The notes beneath the pieces are model-generated. The model saw only the letters and a list, made by a program, of their open reading frames with translations, searched no databases and had not been told where the DNA came from. Both the position numbers and the translations under genes were made by a program. From NCBI RefSeq assembly GCF_012295525.1, contig NZ_CP051167.1:4571501-4635500 (forward strand): a DNA stretch of 64,000 nt, given 5' to 3'. This document shows, piece by piece, positions 28,124 to 38,485 of this stretch. Source of the stretch: Oxynema aestuarii AP17. GTDB taxonomy: Bacteria > Cyanobacteriota > Cyanobacteriia > Cyanobacteriales > Laspinemataceae. How positions within the stretch are numbered: the stretch's first letter is position 1; the number at the start of each line of letters is the position of its first letter.

Positions 28124-29617
28124 GTGATTTCAACACCACTCTCGCCCAACCTTCCCACCTTAGACGAACTGGTGGACGGCCTGCCCAATATTTGCGGCTG
28201 GGAAAACGAAGTCAGTCGCGTGGTCAACCACGACGATCCGATTTTCCTGGGCGATACTAACATCAAGCTCGACCGGATTAATTCCGGTTTCGCGATCGCC
28301 CTGCACATGCACCAGCCGACGATCCCCGCCGGGGCCGACGGCGAACCGATCTGCAACCTCCAGTACATGTTCGAGCATCCTGGCGAAGGCGACAACCACA
28401 ACGCCGAACCCTTTGCCTGGTGCTATTCCCGTATGGGTCAATTCATCCCCGAACTCGTCGCCGAAGGCTATAACCCCCGGGTGATGCTCGACTATTCCGG
28501 AAATCTCCTGTGGGGATTGCGACAAATGGGACGCGACGACGTCCTCGACAACCTCAAGCGGATTACCTGCGATCGCGCTTACCAGCCTTACGTCGAATGG
28601 TTGGGGACCATGTGGGGCCACGGCGTCGTCCCCTCCAACCCGATCCCCGACATCAAACTTCACATTCAAGCGTGGCAACACCATTTTGCCGCCATCTTCG
28701 GCTGGGATGCCCTGCGTCGCGTCAAAGGCTTCTCGCCGCCGGAAATGCACCTTCCCAACCACCCGGATACCCTCTACGAGTACGTTAAAGCCCTCAAAGA
28801 ATGCGGCTATCGCTGGTTACTCGTCCAAGAGCATTCCGTGGAAACCCCCGAAGGTCACGGACTCGGCTACAAACACATCCCCTATCGCCTCGTGGCGCGC
28901 AATTCCAACGGCGAAACCACCAGCATCACCGCCTTGATTAAAACCCAAGGGTCCGATACCAAACTCGTCGCCCAAATGCAGCCCTATTACGAAGCGAAAG
29001 GGCTGTCGCGCCAGCAAATCGGCAATGTTTCCGTTCCCCCCCTCGTCAGCCAAATCGGCGACGGCGAAAACGGTGGCGTCATGATGAACGAGTTCCCCGA
29101 CGGCTTCAAACAGGCGATTTACGACATCGGCAAGAATGAAGGGGGCAGTTCCGGAACCGTCGCCCTCAACGGAACCGAATATCTCGAACTGATCGAAGCG
29201 GCGGGCTGTTCTCCGGAAGATTATCCGATTTGCCAACCCGTGGGACAACACAAGATCTGGCAAAAGGTGGATCCGGATAAAGCCACTTCTGAAGCCATAG
29301 AAGCGGCGATCGCCGAAATTAAGCAACACGACCACAATTTCCACGTCGAAGGGGCTTCCTGGACCAACCACATCAGTTGGGTGCAAGGTTACGAAAACGT
29401 CCTCGGGCCGATGAACGAACTCAGCGCCCTCTTCCACGAAAAAATTGACCCGATTTATAGTGAATCCCTGACACGGGAACGCCGTTATCGCGAAGCATTG
29501 CTTTACAACATGTTGGTTCAAACCAGTTGTTTTCGCTACTGGGGACAAGGAACCTGGACTGACTACGCCCGCGAACTCTATCGCCGAGGGAAAGAAATTC
29601 TCCAACGCGACTTTTAA
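28124..29617 (+). CDS. Glycoside hydrolase family 57 protein
   Basis: 497 residues. The GH57 motif HMHQP lies at residues 61-65. A candidate nucleophile Glu207 lies in FSPPEMHLPNH. Further conserved tracts are VMLDYSGNLLWGLRQM and GTMWGHGVVPSNPIPD. GH57 enzymes are amylases, branching enzymes or 4-alpha-glucanotransferases acting on glycogen-like glucans in the cytoplasm. This short form lacks the C-terminal extension of the roughly 700-residue cyanobacterial relatives, so a specific activity is not assigned. The GTG start gives the best conserved N-terminus. A strong terminator follows immediately. Confidence 0.92.
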   Translation: MISTPLSPNLPTLDELVDGLPNICGWENEVSRVVNHDDPIFLGDTNIKLDRINSGFAIALHMHQPTIPAGADGEPICNLQYMFEHPGEGDNHNAEPFAWCYSRMGQFIPELVAEGYNPRVMLDYSGNLLWGLRQMGRDDVLDNLKRITCDRAYQPYVEWLGTMWGHGVVPSNPIPDIKLHIQAWQHHFAAIFGWDALRRVKGFSPPEMHLPNHPDTLYEYVKALKECGYRWLLVQEHSVETPEGHGLGYKHIPYRLVARNSNGETTSITALIKTQGSDTKLVAQMQPYYEAKGLSRQQIGNVSVPPLVSQIGDGENGGVMMNEFPDGFKQAIYDIGKNEGGSSGTVALNGTEYLELIEAAGCSPEDYPICQPVGQHKIWQKVDPDKATSEAIEAAIAEIKQHDHNFHVEGASWTNHISWVQGYENVLGPMNELSALFHEKIDPIYSESLTRERRYREALLYNMLVQTSCFRYWGQGTWTDYARELYRRGKEILQRDF

Positions 29618-29636
29618 GGCATTCTGAATCAGCCAT

Positions 29637-29688
29637 GCCCACCAGTCCTCTCAATCTCAATTGTAAAAGAATGGTGGGCTGTTTTTTT
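29637..29688 (+). terminator. Terminator of the GH57 gene
   Basis: GCCCACCA (29637-29644) pairs with TGGTGGGC (29672-29679), and seven T residues follow. Directly after, 29688-29733 holds three to four imperfect copies of a TGTGCATTTTT unit. Confidence 0.75.
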
Positions 29689-29767
29689 GTGCATTTTTTG
29701 TGCATTTTTTGTACGTTTCTCGTGCATTTTTGTCCAGGTCAAAGACCCACGCCACAGGGTAAGAAAC

Positions 29768-31333
29768 CTAAGTTTTCTCCTCTTGAATGACGTCTTGCAA
29801 AAACGGTGCCAACTCTCGATTTAGGCGACCCGATCGCACGAATTCGGCATAGGTATCGGCTTCGATCGCGAGGAGTTCTTCGCGGAACTTTTCGCGAACA
29901 AATTCTTGTAAATCCGGTTCTTGCGATCGCAGTTCCTCGATTTCTCTTTCTAACTCTTTGATTTGCCCTTCAACCAAGCTTTTTTGATAGCGATAATATT
30001 CCGGATCGATATCCGGTCGCCGTTTTTCTTCTTCGAGGCGTTCGAGAACCCGGGTTAATGCAATCCGACGGGCGATCGCTTCTAAATATTGCTGTTTCTG
30101 GCTTTGTTCTCCCAGCAGATTTAACGCTTTTAGTAACGGTTTCGTCGTCAATCCCTGAACCAATAACGTAAACAGAACCACCCCGAACACGGTGGCGATA
30201 ATTTCTTCTCTGGCGTCGAGAATAATCGGAACTGATAACGCGAGGGCGATCGATACCGAACCCCGCAATCCGCCCCACCACAATACCGTCCGTTCCTGCC
30301 AATTAATATTCGATTCTACGACCCAATTACTAAATCCTCCGAGGAGATAAATCGAAACAGCCCGAGTCACTGCAACGGCGGCAATGGTAATGGCGATCGT
30401 ATCTAAATTATTGCCCAAACTCGCAAATTGAATCTGATCGCCAATTAATAAAAAGACAATCGAATTGACGAAAAATGCGAGGAATTCCCAAAATTCAGTC
30501 ACAATTAATCGCGTTCGCGGATTCATGCCAATTCGCGAACCGAAATTCCCTAAAATCATCCCCGCCATGACAACGCCGATCACCCCAGAACCGCCGAGTT
30601 CTTCAGTAATTAAATAAGTCCCGTAAGCGGAAACTAAGGTCAGCGATTGTTCGACTAAAGGCAAGTCAAACCGTTGGGTTAAAAAAGAAATTCCAAAACC
30701 GATTAAACTGCCAACTCCTACCCCAATGCCGACAAAACCGACAAATTCAGCCACCGTCCGCCGCAACTCAAAATCATCGGTTCCCAATGCCAATCCGACC
30801 AGCAAACTAAAGGCGACAACGGCAACACCATCGTTAAATAAGCTTTCCCCTTCCATGAGGGTCGAAAGTCGTTTGTCTACCCCTAATTCCCGAAATAAAG
30901 CAATCACTGAAACCGGATCGGTGGCGGACAGACTCGCCCCGAGTAATAAGGCTGTGGTGAGGGGAATCGCCGCCCATTGATTGAGGGCAAATGCGATGCC
31001 AAGAACGGAAATCACGACGCCGACGATCGCGTAAAGAACGACGGGAAATAAATCTCGTTTGAGATCGGGCCATCGCAGGTTCCAAGCCGCCTCGAATAGC
31101 AAGGGAGGCAGAAAAATGGAGAGAATTAATTCTGGGGAAAGATTGACAAGACGGACATCGACAAAGGCGAGGGCTAAACCGACAATAACTAAGAGTAAGG
31201 TATAGGGAATTTGCCGAACCCAACTAAAAATTTGTGGCAGGGTGGCAACGCTTAAGGAAACGGTGAGAACGAGTAAAAATCGTTCTAAGTTTTGCTGAAT
31301 GAGGGCTTCGCCTGCAACAGTTTCGAGAGACAT
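29768..31333 (-). CDS. CPA1-family Na+/H+ antiporter (NhaP-like)
   Basis: 521 residues with about twelve hydrophobic helices to residue 410, then a charged coiled-coil tail (EREIEELRSQEPDLQEF). Conserved signatures of monovalent cation/proton antiporters are present: GASLSATDPVSVIALFRELG and LFNDGVAVVAFSLLVG, the latter with the transport-site Asp in FNDG. It probably exchanges Na+ or K+ for H+ across the plasma or thylakoid membrane for pH and salt homeostasis. The N-terminal ATG is preceded by a heptameric repeat of TTTTAGG/TTTTAGA at about 31341-31376. It is transcribed from its own unit. Confidence 0.93.
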   Translation of the reverse strand: MSLETVAGEALIQQNLERFLLVLTVSLSVATLPQIFSWVRQIPYTLLLVIVGLALAFVDVRLVNLSPELILSIFLPPLLFEAAWNLRWPDLKRDLFPVVLYAIVGVVISVLGIAFALNQWAAIPLTTALLLGASLSATDPVSVIALFRELGVDKRLSTLMEGESLFNDGVAVVAFSLLVGLALGTDDFELRRTVAEFVGFVGIGVGVGSLIGFGISFLTQRFDLPLVEQSLTLVSAYGTYLITEELGGSGVIGVVMAGMILGNFGSRIGMNPRTRLIVTEFWEFLAFFVNSIVFLLIGDQIQFASLGNNLDTIAITIAAVAVTRAVSIYLLGGFSNWVVESNINWQERTVLWWGGLRGSVSIALALSVPIILDAREEIIATVFGVVLFTLLVQGLTTKPLLKALNLLGEQSQKQQYLEAIARRIALTRVLERLEEEKRRPDIDPEYYRYQKSLVEGQIKELEREIEELRSQEPDLQEFVREKFREELLAIEADTYAEFVRSGRLNRELAPFLQDVIQEEKT

Positions 31334-31490
31334 GAGTACGGTTTTAGGTTTTAGGTTTTAGATTTTAGATTCAAGTAAGGCAGAAGAATGGGGTGGGTAA
31401 TAATTGCCCACTTTAGTCGCTATTTTATGATGGCAATTCAACGATCGCAGGATCTTCAGGTTTCAGTTGCCGTAGGGTCGAACAGTAGGG

Positions 31491-31523
31491 AAAAACCTAG
31501 GGGAAAACGGCTGTTTGCCCCTA
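31491..31523 (-). terminator. Probable terminator of the giant RTX-type gene
   Basis: On the minus strand TAGGGG...CCCCTA (31498-31503 with 31518-31523) and an inner AAAC/GTTT make an 11-position stem with one mismatch and a 4-nt loop. A five-T tract follows on that strand (A run at 31491-31495). It lies 58 bp past the stop of the 2.1-kb-residue gene. Confidence 0.5.
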
Positions 31524-31580
31524 TTATTTGGTATCCCATGCATCCCATGCAACAGATTACAGCAGATTTACTGAAGACTT

Positions 31581-34500
31581 TTACAACATTGCAAAATCAT
31601 CGCGATCGATCGCCCCAAATTCGATGTTATCGAGAGTCACTAAAATGCGATCGCCGGAACGAACGATCGCCCCCCGTTCGCTTTCAACGATCGCCAACAT
31701 CTCAAAACTTATCCCAGATGATAATACCAGGCGATCGATCCCGTCTTCAAAATCGATAATGCGATCGCCTCCACTACTGTGTAACACGAAGCGATCGCTA
31801 CCGTCGCCACCGCAGAAGATATCGGCCCCGAAATCGCCGAATAACCAATCATCGCCGCGATTTCCGAAGAGAATATCGTCATTTTGCCCGCCGTGGAGGG
31901 TGTCGTTTCCATTTCCTCCGATAAGGGTGTCCTCGCTTTCGTTTCCGTTGAGAAAGTCGTTCCCTTCCCCGCCGAATAACCAATCTCGACCGTCAGGGTC
32001 GCCAACGGTGGAATCGCTAACCCCACCGAAGACGGTATCATCGCCGTTATCCCCCATCAGGCGGTCATTTCCACGATCGCCCCAGATCAGATCGCCGTCT
32101 TTCCCTCCCCAGATCGAATCGTCGTCTCGTCCGCCGTAGAGACTATCGGATCCTTGATTGCCGTGGATCTCATCGTCGCCACGATTGCCGAAGATCAGAT
32201 CGCGATCGTCGTCGTCGGCGGGCGATCGATCGCTGCCGACCCCGCCGAAAATGAGATCGTTGCCCAAATCTCCCCATAAAATATCGTTTCCGCGATCGCC
32301 GAACACTAAATCGTCATCTTTGCCGCCGTGGGCGCGATCGCTGCCAGATCCGCCATAAATCGTGTCATTACCTTCATTTCCATGAAGAATATCGTCCCCG
32401 GAACCCCCTTCGAGGCGATCGCGATCGATCGTATCTCCCACTGGGGTTTCGCTTCCCCGTCCCCCGCGAAGGATGTCATCCCCTTCGTCACCATATAAGT
32501 TATCGTCATTCCCCCGACCGAATAAGGCGTCATTACCGCTAAATCCAAATAAGCCATCGGCGCGATCGCTGCCCAAAATGACGTTATTTTCTTCATTTCC
32601 AAGGCGATCGGCTTCGGTTGAATTGGGAATAGGCGGTGTTATATTACTTAATGCTGCATTGAATTCAGTCTGTTCTACGCCGAACTCGCAATCACAACAG
32701 CGATCGCTGACAGGAAGGTTATTTTGGGGGGCGATCGGAATTTCTGGAGGATCGACAGTATTCAGATCCTCGATAACGGGATCTTCGTTAACTGGAGTTT
32801 CAATAACTGGAGTTTCGATAACCGGATCTTCGATAACCGGATCTTCGTTAACTGGAGTTTCAATAACTGGAGTTTCGATAACCGGATCTTCGATAACCGG
32901 ATCTTCGGTAATCGGATCTTCGTTAACCGGATCTTCGATGACTGGAGTTTCAATAACGGGATCTTCGGTAACCGGATCTTCGTTAACTGGATCTTCGTTA
33001 ACCGGATCTTCGGTAACCGGATCTTCAATAACCGGGTCTTCAATAACCGGATCTTCGTTAACCGGATCTTCGTTAACCGGGTCTTCAATAACCGGGTCTT
33101 CGATAACCGGATCTTCTTCTTCAAAATTGGGAGTAACCGTCACGCCAAACGTCTGACTGACGGCTTCCAGACCGTCGCTGGCGGTAATTTTAATACTGAA
33201 TTCGCCGACATCTGCGGCGTCCGGCGTTCCGCTAAAGGTTCCACTGGAGGAGTCGAAACTCAACCAACTGGGTAAATCGGCGCCATTATTTAAGGTTGCA
33301 GTATAAACCAGATCGTCGCCGTCAATATCGTTAAAATGAGTGGCGGCGATCGCAAAACTCACTAAATCCCCTACAATCGCGGTGCGATCGCCGATCGCCT
33401 CGTCCACTGTTGGCGGGTCATTTTCCGGCGTCACCGTCAAATTTACCGTCGCGTCGTTATCGCTGAAGTCCTTACCGTCAGAGGCATTCCAGCTAAAGCT
33501 AGTGGTTCCGTTAAAGTCGGCATCCGGGGTAAATACCAACTTGGCGAGGTCGGAAGGGGCGATCGCACTTCCGGCGGTCACCTGCGCCCCTGCGAGGGTC
33601 AATATTCCGTTACTCGGTAAAGCCGTTATCGAAATTGCGGATAATTCGTCACTTTCCGTGTCACTAAATGCTGCAGTAAAGTCGGATTCGCTAAAGGCGA
33701 TCGCCGTATCTTCCGATCCGGATAGGCTAATATTACTCAGAATCGGGGCATCATTAAGCGGGGCGATCGCGATCGTAAAGGTTCGAACCGTTGACGTATC
33801 CTCGCCGCCATTTGCCGTCCCGCCGTCATCCTGCAAGGTCACCGTCACCGTCGCCGTTCCCGACACATTCGCCGCCGGAGTATAAGTTAGAGTTCCCGTA
33901 TCCGAGGCGATCGCGGGTAACGCCGCAAACAAACTATCGTTATCTGTCGTTAGATTAAACGTTAAGTTCTGACTGACTTCATCGCTACCACCCCCGGCAG
34001 AAATCGCACTTGCCCACCCAGTCACCGTTTGCGAACCCGCATCCTCGTCGATACTGAGATCGACCCCCGGGGTAAAACTCGGGGCGTCATTGACCCCATT
34101 GACCGTTACCGCCACCGTCGTTTCTACGAACTTTCCGCCCGTATCGGTTCCCCGCAAGGTGAGATTAGTGCTTCCACTGACATCGGCGGCGAAGTCGAGA
34201 GTGAGGGTTCCCGCCGTCGGATCGATATTCGTCGTGTCGAACAGTAGGGGATTACTATTGTTGATAATCGTATAAGTTAAATCTGGATCCGCATCTTCTA
34301 CATCGTCAAAAGCAGCAAACAGATCGATCGCCTGATTCGCTGCATCTTCGTCAACGAGGATATCGGCGATCGCATTTGCCGTTGGCGGCGTATTCGTATC
34401 CACCAGGAAACTCCCCAAGCTGCCCGCATCGAGGGCGTTTCCGGTCGTGTCGGTCACTTCGCTGGCTTGAACTCGAACCGTGTAAGTTCCATCGTCGGTC

Positions 34501-37500
34501 ACGTCCCAGGTTCCGTCGGGAGGGACGATTTGATAGGTTGCCGTAATCGGGGTATTGTTGCCCGTCGGCGTCGTACTTTGTAGGGTCGCCGCCCGATTTT
34601 CCCCCGTCGGCGTCACCACAATAATGTCATTATTATCTAAATTGCTGACATCGATCGCGCGATCGTCGCTATACTCGACCGTAAACGTGTAACTCGTCCC
34701 TCCAGCCACGGTCACATCGGCAGCCGTCAAATTCGCCATAGGAAGCGTAGTATCGATCGAACCCGGGGAAGCGATATCTAAGCCACTATTGCCGCCGAGG
34801 TTAGCACTTTCGTAAGCCGTTCCCGTTGCCGAAGTTGTGCCAATATTGTTTAACGCCCAGTTGCCCCCCGTATTATTATCTGCACTGAGATCGGTTAAAT
34901 AGATCGACGATTCGCCACTCCCGGATAACGACGGCCAAGGTCCGGCATTATCGTAGTTTACCTCGTCAGTCGTTGTTGTAAAATCGCGACTATTGTAACT
35001 GGTTAAACTATCCCACAATCCGATGCGATCGCCATTATTCGCCAGGGCGGGCCAATCGGTAACTGGGATAAGATTGAGTCCGCTTCCCCACGCCGCCTCG
35101 AACGCCGCCGCCGTCAGATCTTCCGCATTATAAAGAATACCCGTTTGACCGGGGGCGATCGTCCCACTGGCAATATTCGCCGCCGCCAGAATGCCTAAAT
35201 CATCGTCATCCAAGACAAACCCGGATAAATCAATCGGGGTCGTCCCGTCGTTATAAACCTCAATCCACTCCCAGTCATCCTCTACACTTTCGGGATTGTA
35301 AAGAATCTCAGAAATAATCAACGGTGGTAAATCGTTATCGACAATACTGGGATTGATGATACTTGACGCCGTACCATCAACAGTAATTGAAATTCCCCCA
35401 TCTCCATAAACCGTATCGGTAGAGGTGACACTGTGGGTGAGAGTCCCCGTATGCGACCCCTCCCACACTAGATCGTCTACCGCCGTGACCGCAATCGTTT
35501 GCGGAATAAACCAATTCGCCGAAGTAAAGGTCACCGAATTGGTAGCATTCACTTCAGTATCCGACGCAACTTGTACCGTTACATCTGCTGTCGGTTGCGT
35601 CGTCAGGAGAATTTCGTACTCTTCCGTTAACGTTCCGTCTTCGTCTACGGTCACATCGCCATCAGTCCGAATTTGAACTTCCGGCGACCCGGTGACAATT
35701 TTGGAGACAAAAGCGTCATACCCCTCCATCCCAAATTGATTGGATGTTTGCAAAGCATTGGTGACTAAACCCAAATTAGATAAAGGAACTACGGGGAAGT
35801 CCGAAGAACTGGTTTCTCCAGTAACATAAGCATTTCCCGAACTATCGAGGGCAATACCGTAGGCGCGATCTTCACTCGTACCGCCGAGATAAGTAGAATA
35901 AGTTAAGGCAGTCGCATCGTTATTTAATTGGGCAACAAACCCATCGTCCCCGCCCCCAAAAACTTGTTGAATCGGACTATTTGTAAGGGTTGGCGGTAAC
36001 AGAGGAAAATCATTACTTCGCGTATATCCAGTTAAGTAAGCATTACCGCTATCATCAACGGCGAGACTCTTCGGTCCGCGAACGTTGTCATTTCCCATTC
36101 CACCTAAATAGGTCGAATAGTCTAATGAAAAAACGGGCGTAACTCCCGTTTCGTTAAACTTCGCCACAAAAACATCAAACGTTCCACCGCCGTGGGTATC
36201 TTGTAATACTCCAGCCGTCGTTGGTAATGGAAGAGTTGCAGTGGTTCCCGACCCGGTAATCCCAGCTATGTAAATATTGCCAATGTCATCGACAACAATC
36301 CCGTAGCCTTCATCGGTATTACTTCCTCCGAAATAAGTCCCGTATTCAACATTCGTTCCCGCCGTATTTAATTTAACGATAAAGGCATCACTATTGCTGG
36401 TATTATCCCCTTGATTGATATTGACCTGTAAACCCGTCGAGGTCGCTGGGAAATCTGTATTAAAATCTGTTGCAGTCGAATAGGTTTCTCCAGTAATATA
36501 AACTTCCTCATTGCTATTAATAGCAATTCCCTGACCTTGATCGATGTGTTTTCCGCCAACATAGCGACTGTAGGCTAAAACTGCACCGGATGCTTTGATG
36601 CGGGCGACAAAAGCATCAACAGCGCCATTATTGGTATTATTGGCACTATTAAAATCTGTAGAATAAGTTTCTCCAGTAACGTAAGCATCGCCGTTACTGT
36701 CAACAACAATCCCCCGTCCGATATCTATGCTAGTACCGCCGAGATAAGTGCTGTAAGCTAATGTTCCTGTATTATCTAATTTTGTAATAAATACCTCGTT
36801 TGCATCAAAATTACCTCCAGCTTTTGCAGTTTGAAAAGCAGAAAGGGTAGGGAAATCTATTGAATTTGTACTGCCAGTAATATAAGCATTTCCCAAATTA
36901 TCGACAGTAATATCCGTCCCTGCATCGATGGTGCTACCACCGATATAGGTGCTGTAAAGCAATCCCATTCCTGTCGGATTGAGTTTGGCAACAAATACAT
37001 CTACAGCTTGATTTCCCCCAACGGTAGCGGGGAAATCGCTCGATAAAGTTGCCCCGGTGATGTAGGCATTTCCTGCATTATCTACGGCGATGCTGCTGCC
37101 GCCATCATCTCCCGTTCCCCCTAAATAGGTAGAGTATTCTAAGACCGGATCGATCGCCACGGCGTAAGCGGGATTGTAGGCGCCTAACTCAAAACCAATA
37201 CGATTCTCGTCGAGTAATTTGTAGCGACTTTCAACTTCGACGATTTCGCCGTTAATATACTGATAACTGAAGGGAGCATCTTCGATAAATTCTCCGTACT
37301 CAGTGGTTAAAATTAAGTCTCCTTCTTCGTCAATCTCGATGTTTTCGATGCCGCTATAGTCAATTTGAATTAAATTGGGATCGACCCCAGCATCGACAAT
37401 AAAATCGCGCTTTAAATTTCCTGCCGTACCGCGATAAACTAAATCAATTCCCGGATATAAATCTTGATAGACTATGCCGCCATAAGTGGGAACATTTGTC

Positions 37501-37907
37501 AACCATTTTTCCGGGTCGTTGCCGTAGAAAAAGTTGGCCACTCCTTCTAATTCTTGCAATCCGGTAATTTCAGGATTGGGATTGGCCCCGAGAAACTGCA
37601 TTTCCACGGTGGAGGAAACCGTTTCACTTTCGAGTTGATTGATGCTATTGAAAACAATTTCGTCGGGGGTGAAAAAAATATTGACCCCATCGTGGCGGAG
37701 GTTAAATGCAACTTCTGCATCGGTCTGGCCGACATTGGGAATAAAGCTGAGGGGAAGTGCGGTTTGAGAGGGGGAATTCGATTCGCTGTCGGAGGGAAGC
37801 GGAACGAGGTGATTTTGCATGAGTTTGGCGGTAGGTAGAGCAAATGAGAGCGACAATTGACGGATTGCCGCTCGCCTATAATGATTGATGTAGCTGCGAT
37901 CGCCCAT
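31581..37907 (-). CDS. Giant mosaic secreted protein: SBBP propeller, LTD, cadherin-like and RTX repeats
   Basis: About 2108 residues from ATG 37907 (a TTG two codons earlier is possible). Order of segments: an N-terminal domain with PNVGQTDAEVAFNLRHDG (50-220); seven SBBP-type repeats with the core YSTYLGG (about 230-760); a Calx-beta-like segment (780-880); a lamin-tail domain beginning PPLIISEILYNP (880-1080); cadherin-like and He_PIG-type Ig modules (1080-1595); about 23 pentapeptide units of the DPVIE type (1598-1719); then RTX calcium-binding nonapeptides (GNDxLxGGxGDD type, 1745-2040) and a C-terminal tail. No cleavable signal peptide is seen, so export is most likely by a type I system reading the C-terminus. 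A role in surface adhesion is inferred from the modules, not shown. Confidence 0.93.
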   Translation of the reverse strand: MGDRSYINHYRRAAIRQLSLSFALPTAKLMQNHLVPLPSDSESNSPSQTALPLSFIPNVGQTDAEVAFNLRHDGVNIFFTPDEIVFNSINQLESETVSSTVEMQFLGANPNPEITGLQELEGVANFFYGNDPEKWLTNVPTYGGIVYQDLYPGIDLVYRGTAGNLKRDFIVDAGVDPNLIQIDYSGIENIEIDEEGDLILTTEYGEFIEDAPFSYQYINGEIVEVESRYKLLDENRIGFELGAYNPAYAVAIDPVLEYSTYLGGTGDDGGSSIAVDNAGNAYITGATLSSDFPATVGGNQAVDVFVAKLNPTGMGLLYSTYIGGSTIDAGTDITVDNLGNAYITGSTNSIDFPTLSAFQTAKAGGNFDANEVFITKLDNTGTLAYSTYLGGTSIDIGRGIVVDSNGDAYVTGETYSTDFNSANNTNNGAVDAFVARIKASGAVLAYSRYVGGKHIDQGQGIAINSNEEVYITGETYSTATDFNTDFPATSTGLQVNINQGDNTSNSDAFIVKLNTAGTNVEYGTYFGGSNTDEGYGIVVDDIGNIYIAGITGSGTTATLPLPTTAGVLQDTHGGGTFDVFVAKFNETGVTPVFSLDYSTYLGGMGNDNVRGPKSLAVDDSGNAYLTGYTRSNDFPLLPPTLTNSPIQQVFGGGDDGFVAQLNNDATALTYSTYLGGTSEDRAYGIALDSSGNAYVTGETSSSDFPVVPLSNLGLVTNALQTSNQFGMEGYDAFVSKIVTGSPEVQIRTDGDVTVDEDGTLTEEYEILLTTQPTADVTVQVASDTEVNATNSVTFTSANWFIPQTIAVTAVDDLVWEGSHTGTLTHSVTSTDTVYGDGGISITVDGTASSIINPSIVDNDLPPLIISEILYNPESVEDDWEWIEVYNDGTTPIDLSGFVLDDDDLGILAAANIASGTIAPGQTGILYNAEDLTAAAFEAAWGSGLNLIPVTDWPALANNGDRIGLWDSLTSYNSRDFTTTTDEVNYDNAGPWPSLSGSGESSIYLTDLSADNNTGGNWALNNIGTTSATGTAYESANLGGNSGLDIASPGSIDTTLPMANLTAADVTVAGGTSYTFTVEYSDDRAIDVSNLDNNDIIVVTPTGENRAATLQSTTPTGNNTPITATYQIVPPDGTWDVTDDGTYTVRVQASEVTDTTGNALDAGSLGSFLVDTNTPPTANAIADILVDEDAANQAIDLFAAFDDVEDADPDLTYTIINNSNPLLFDTTNIDPTAGTLTLDFAADVSGSTNLTLRGTDTGGKFVETTVAVTVNGVNDAPSFTPGVDLSIDEDAGSQTVTGWASAISAGGGSDEVSQNLTFNLTTDNDSLFAALPAIASDTGTLTYTPAANVSGTATVTVTLQDDGGTANGGEDTSTVRTFTIAIAPLNDAPILSNISLSGSEDTAIAFSESDFTAAFSDTESDELSAISITALPSNGILTLAGAQVTAGSAIAPSDLAKLVFTPDADFNGTTSFSWNASDGKDFSDNDATVNLTVTPENDPPTVDEAIGDRTAIVGDLVSFAIAATHFNDIDGDDLVYTATLNNGADLPSWLSFDSSSGTFSGTPDAADVGEFSIKITASDGLEAVSQTFGVTVTPNFEEEDPVIEDPVIEDPVNEDPVNEDPVIEDPVIEDPVTEDPVNEDPVNEDPVTEDPVIETPVIEDPVNEDPITEDPVIEDPVIETPVIETPVNEDPVIEDPVIETPVIETPVNEDPVIEDLNTVDPPEIPIAPQNNLPVSDRCCDCEFGVEQTEFNAALSNITPPIPNSTEADRLGNEENNVILGSDRADGLFGFSGNDALFGRGNDDNLYGDEGDDILRGGRGSETPVGDTIDRDRLEGGSGDDILHGNEGNDTIYGGSGSDRAHGGKDDDLVFGDRGNDILWGDLGNDLIFGGVGSDRSPADDDDRDLIFGNRGDDEIHGNQGSDSLYGGRDDDSIWGGKDGDLIWGDRGNDRLMGDNGDDTVFGGVSDSTVGDPDGRDWLFGGEGNDFLNGNESEDTLIGGNGNDTLHGGQNDDILFGNRGDDWLFGDFGADIFCGGDGSDRFVLHSSGGDRIIDFEDGIDRLVLSSGISFEMLAIVESERGAIVRSGDRILVTLDNIEFGAIDRDDFAML
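32755..33120 (-). repeat. 15-nt minisatellite within the giant protein gene
   Basis: About 23 tandem units of 15 nt encode pentapeptides of the forms DPVIE, DPVNE, DPVTE and TPVIE. Units differ at a few codon positions, and blocks of several units (for example at about 32776-32830 and 32836-32890) are near identical, pointing to recent slippage or unequal crossover. Because the period is a multiple of three, other frames also stay open here and create false genes. Confidence 0.9.
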
Positions 37908-38024
37908 GTACAATTAAAATTGTACCCAAATTAGACGCACGATCGCGATAATAAGTTTCATCTGAGACAATTTACCAATTACGCCAACGCAAACAGGTGG
38001 TTTGTGTTTTTCTATGAGGTTTCA

Positions 38025-38414
38025 ATGAGCAACAGTCATCATTCTCAAACCTATGAAGGGGGTTGTCACTGCGGTGCAATCCGCTTTCGGGTTGTGGTGA
38101 ACCGACATGAGGCGGTGGATTGCAACTGTTCGATTTGCACGAAAAAGGGCTTTTTACATTTAATCCTCCCTCGCGAACAATTTACTTTATTGCGCGGAGA
38201 AGAGATGTTGGCAACTTATACGTTTAACACGGAAATCGCAAAGCACACATTTTGTAAAACATGTGGCATCCACCCCTTTTATATTCCGCGATCGCACCCG
38301 GATCGATTTGATGTGAACGTCCGGTGTTTGGATGGAAATGTTATCTCGAAATTTAAGATCGTTCCCTTCAATGGCCAAAATTGGGAAGAAAATGTCGAAA
38401 GCATCCGCGAGTGA
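38025..38414 (+). CDS. GFA/CENP-V-family zinc-binding protein
   Basis: 129 residues from ATG 38025, preceded by a GAGG ribosome site; a GTG at 38004 would add seven residues. The zinc ligands of the GFA fold are visible: GGCHCGAI, CNCSICTKKG and CKTCG. Family members include glutathione-dependent formaldehyde-activating enzymes, but most, like this one, are uncharacterised and may bind other small thiols or aldehydes. No membrane segment is present. It is divergent from the giant protein gene, and no formaldehyde genes are near, so the enzymatic role is uncertain. Confidence 0.9.
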   Translation: MSNSHHSQTYEGGCHCGAIRFRVVVNRHEAVDCNCSICTKKGFLHLILPREQFTLLRGEEMLATYTFNTEIAKHTFCKTCGIHPFYIPRSHPDRFDVNVRCLDGNVISKFKIVPFNGQNWEENVESIRE

Positions 38415-38485
38415 GTGTCCTCAATCCAAAGCTCAAGCTAAAATCTAACATCTAAAATCTAAACTCTAAACATCTAAAATCCCTC

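Noticed and set aside
32473-33275. Plus-strand open frames reading SSITG- and NRIF-type repeats
   Set aside because: They are antisense products of the 15-nt minisatellite; a period divisible by three keeps all frames open.
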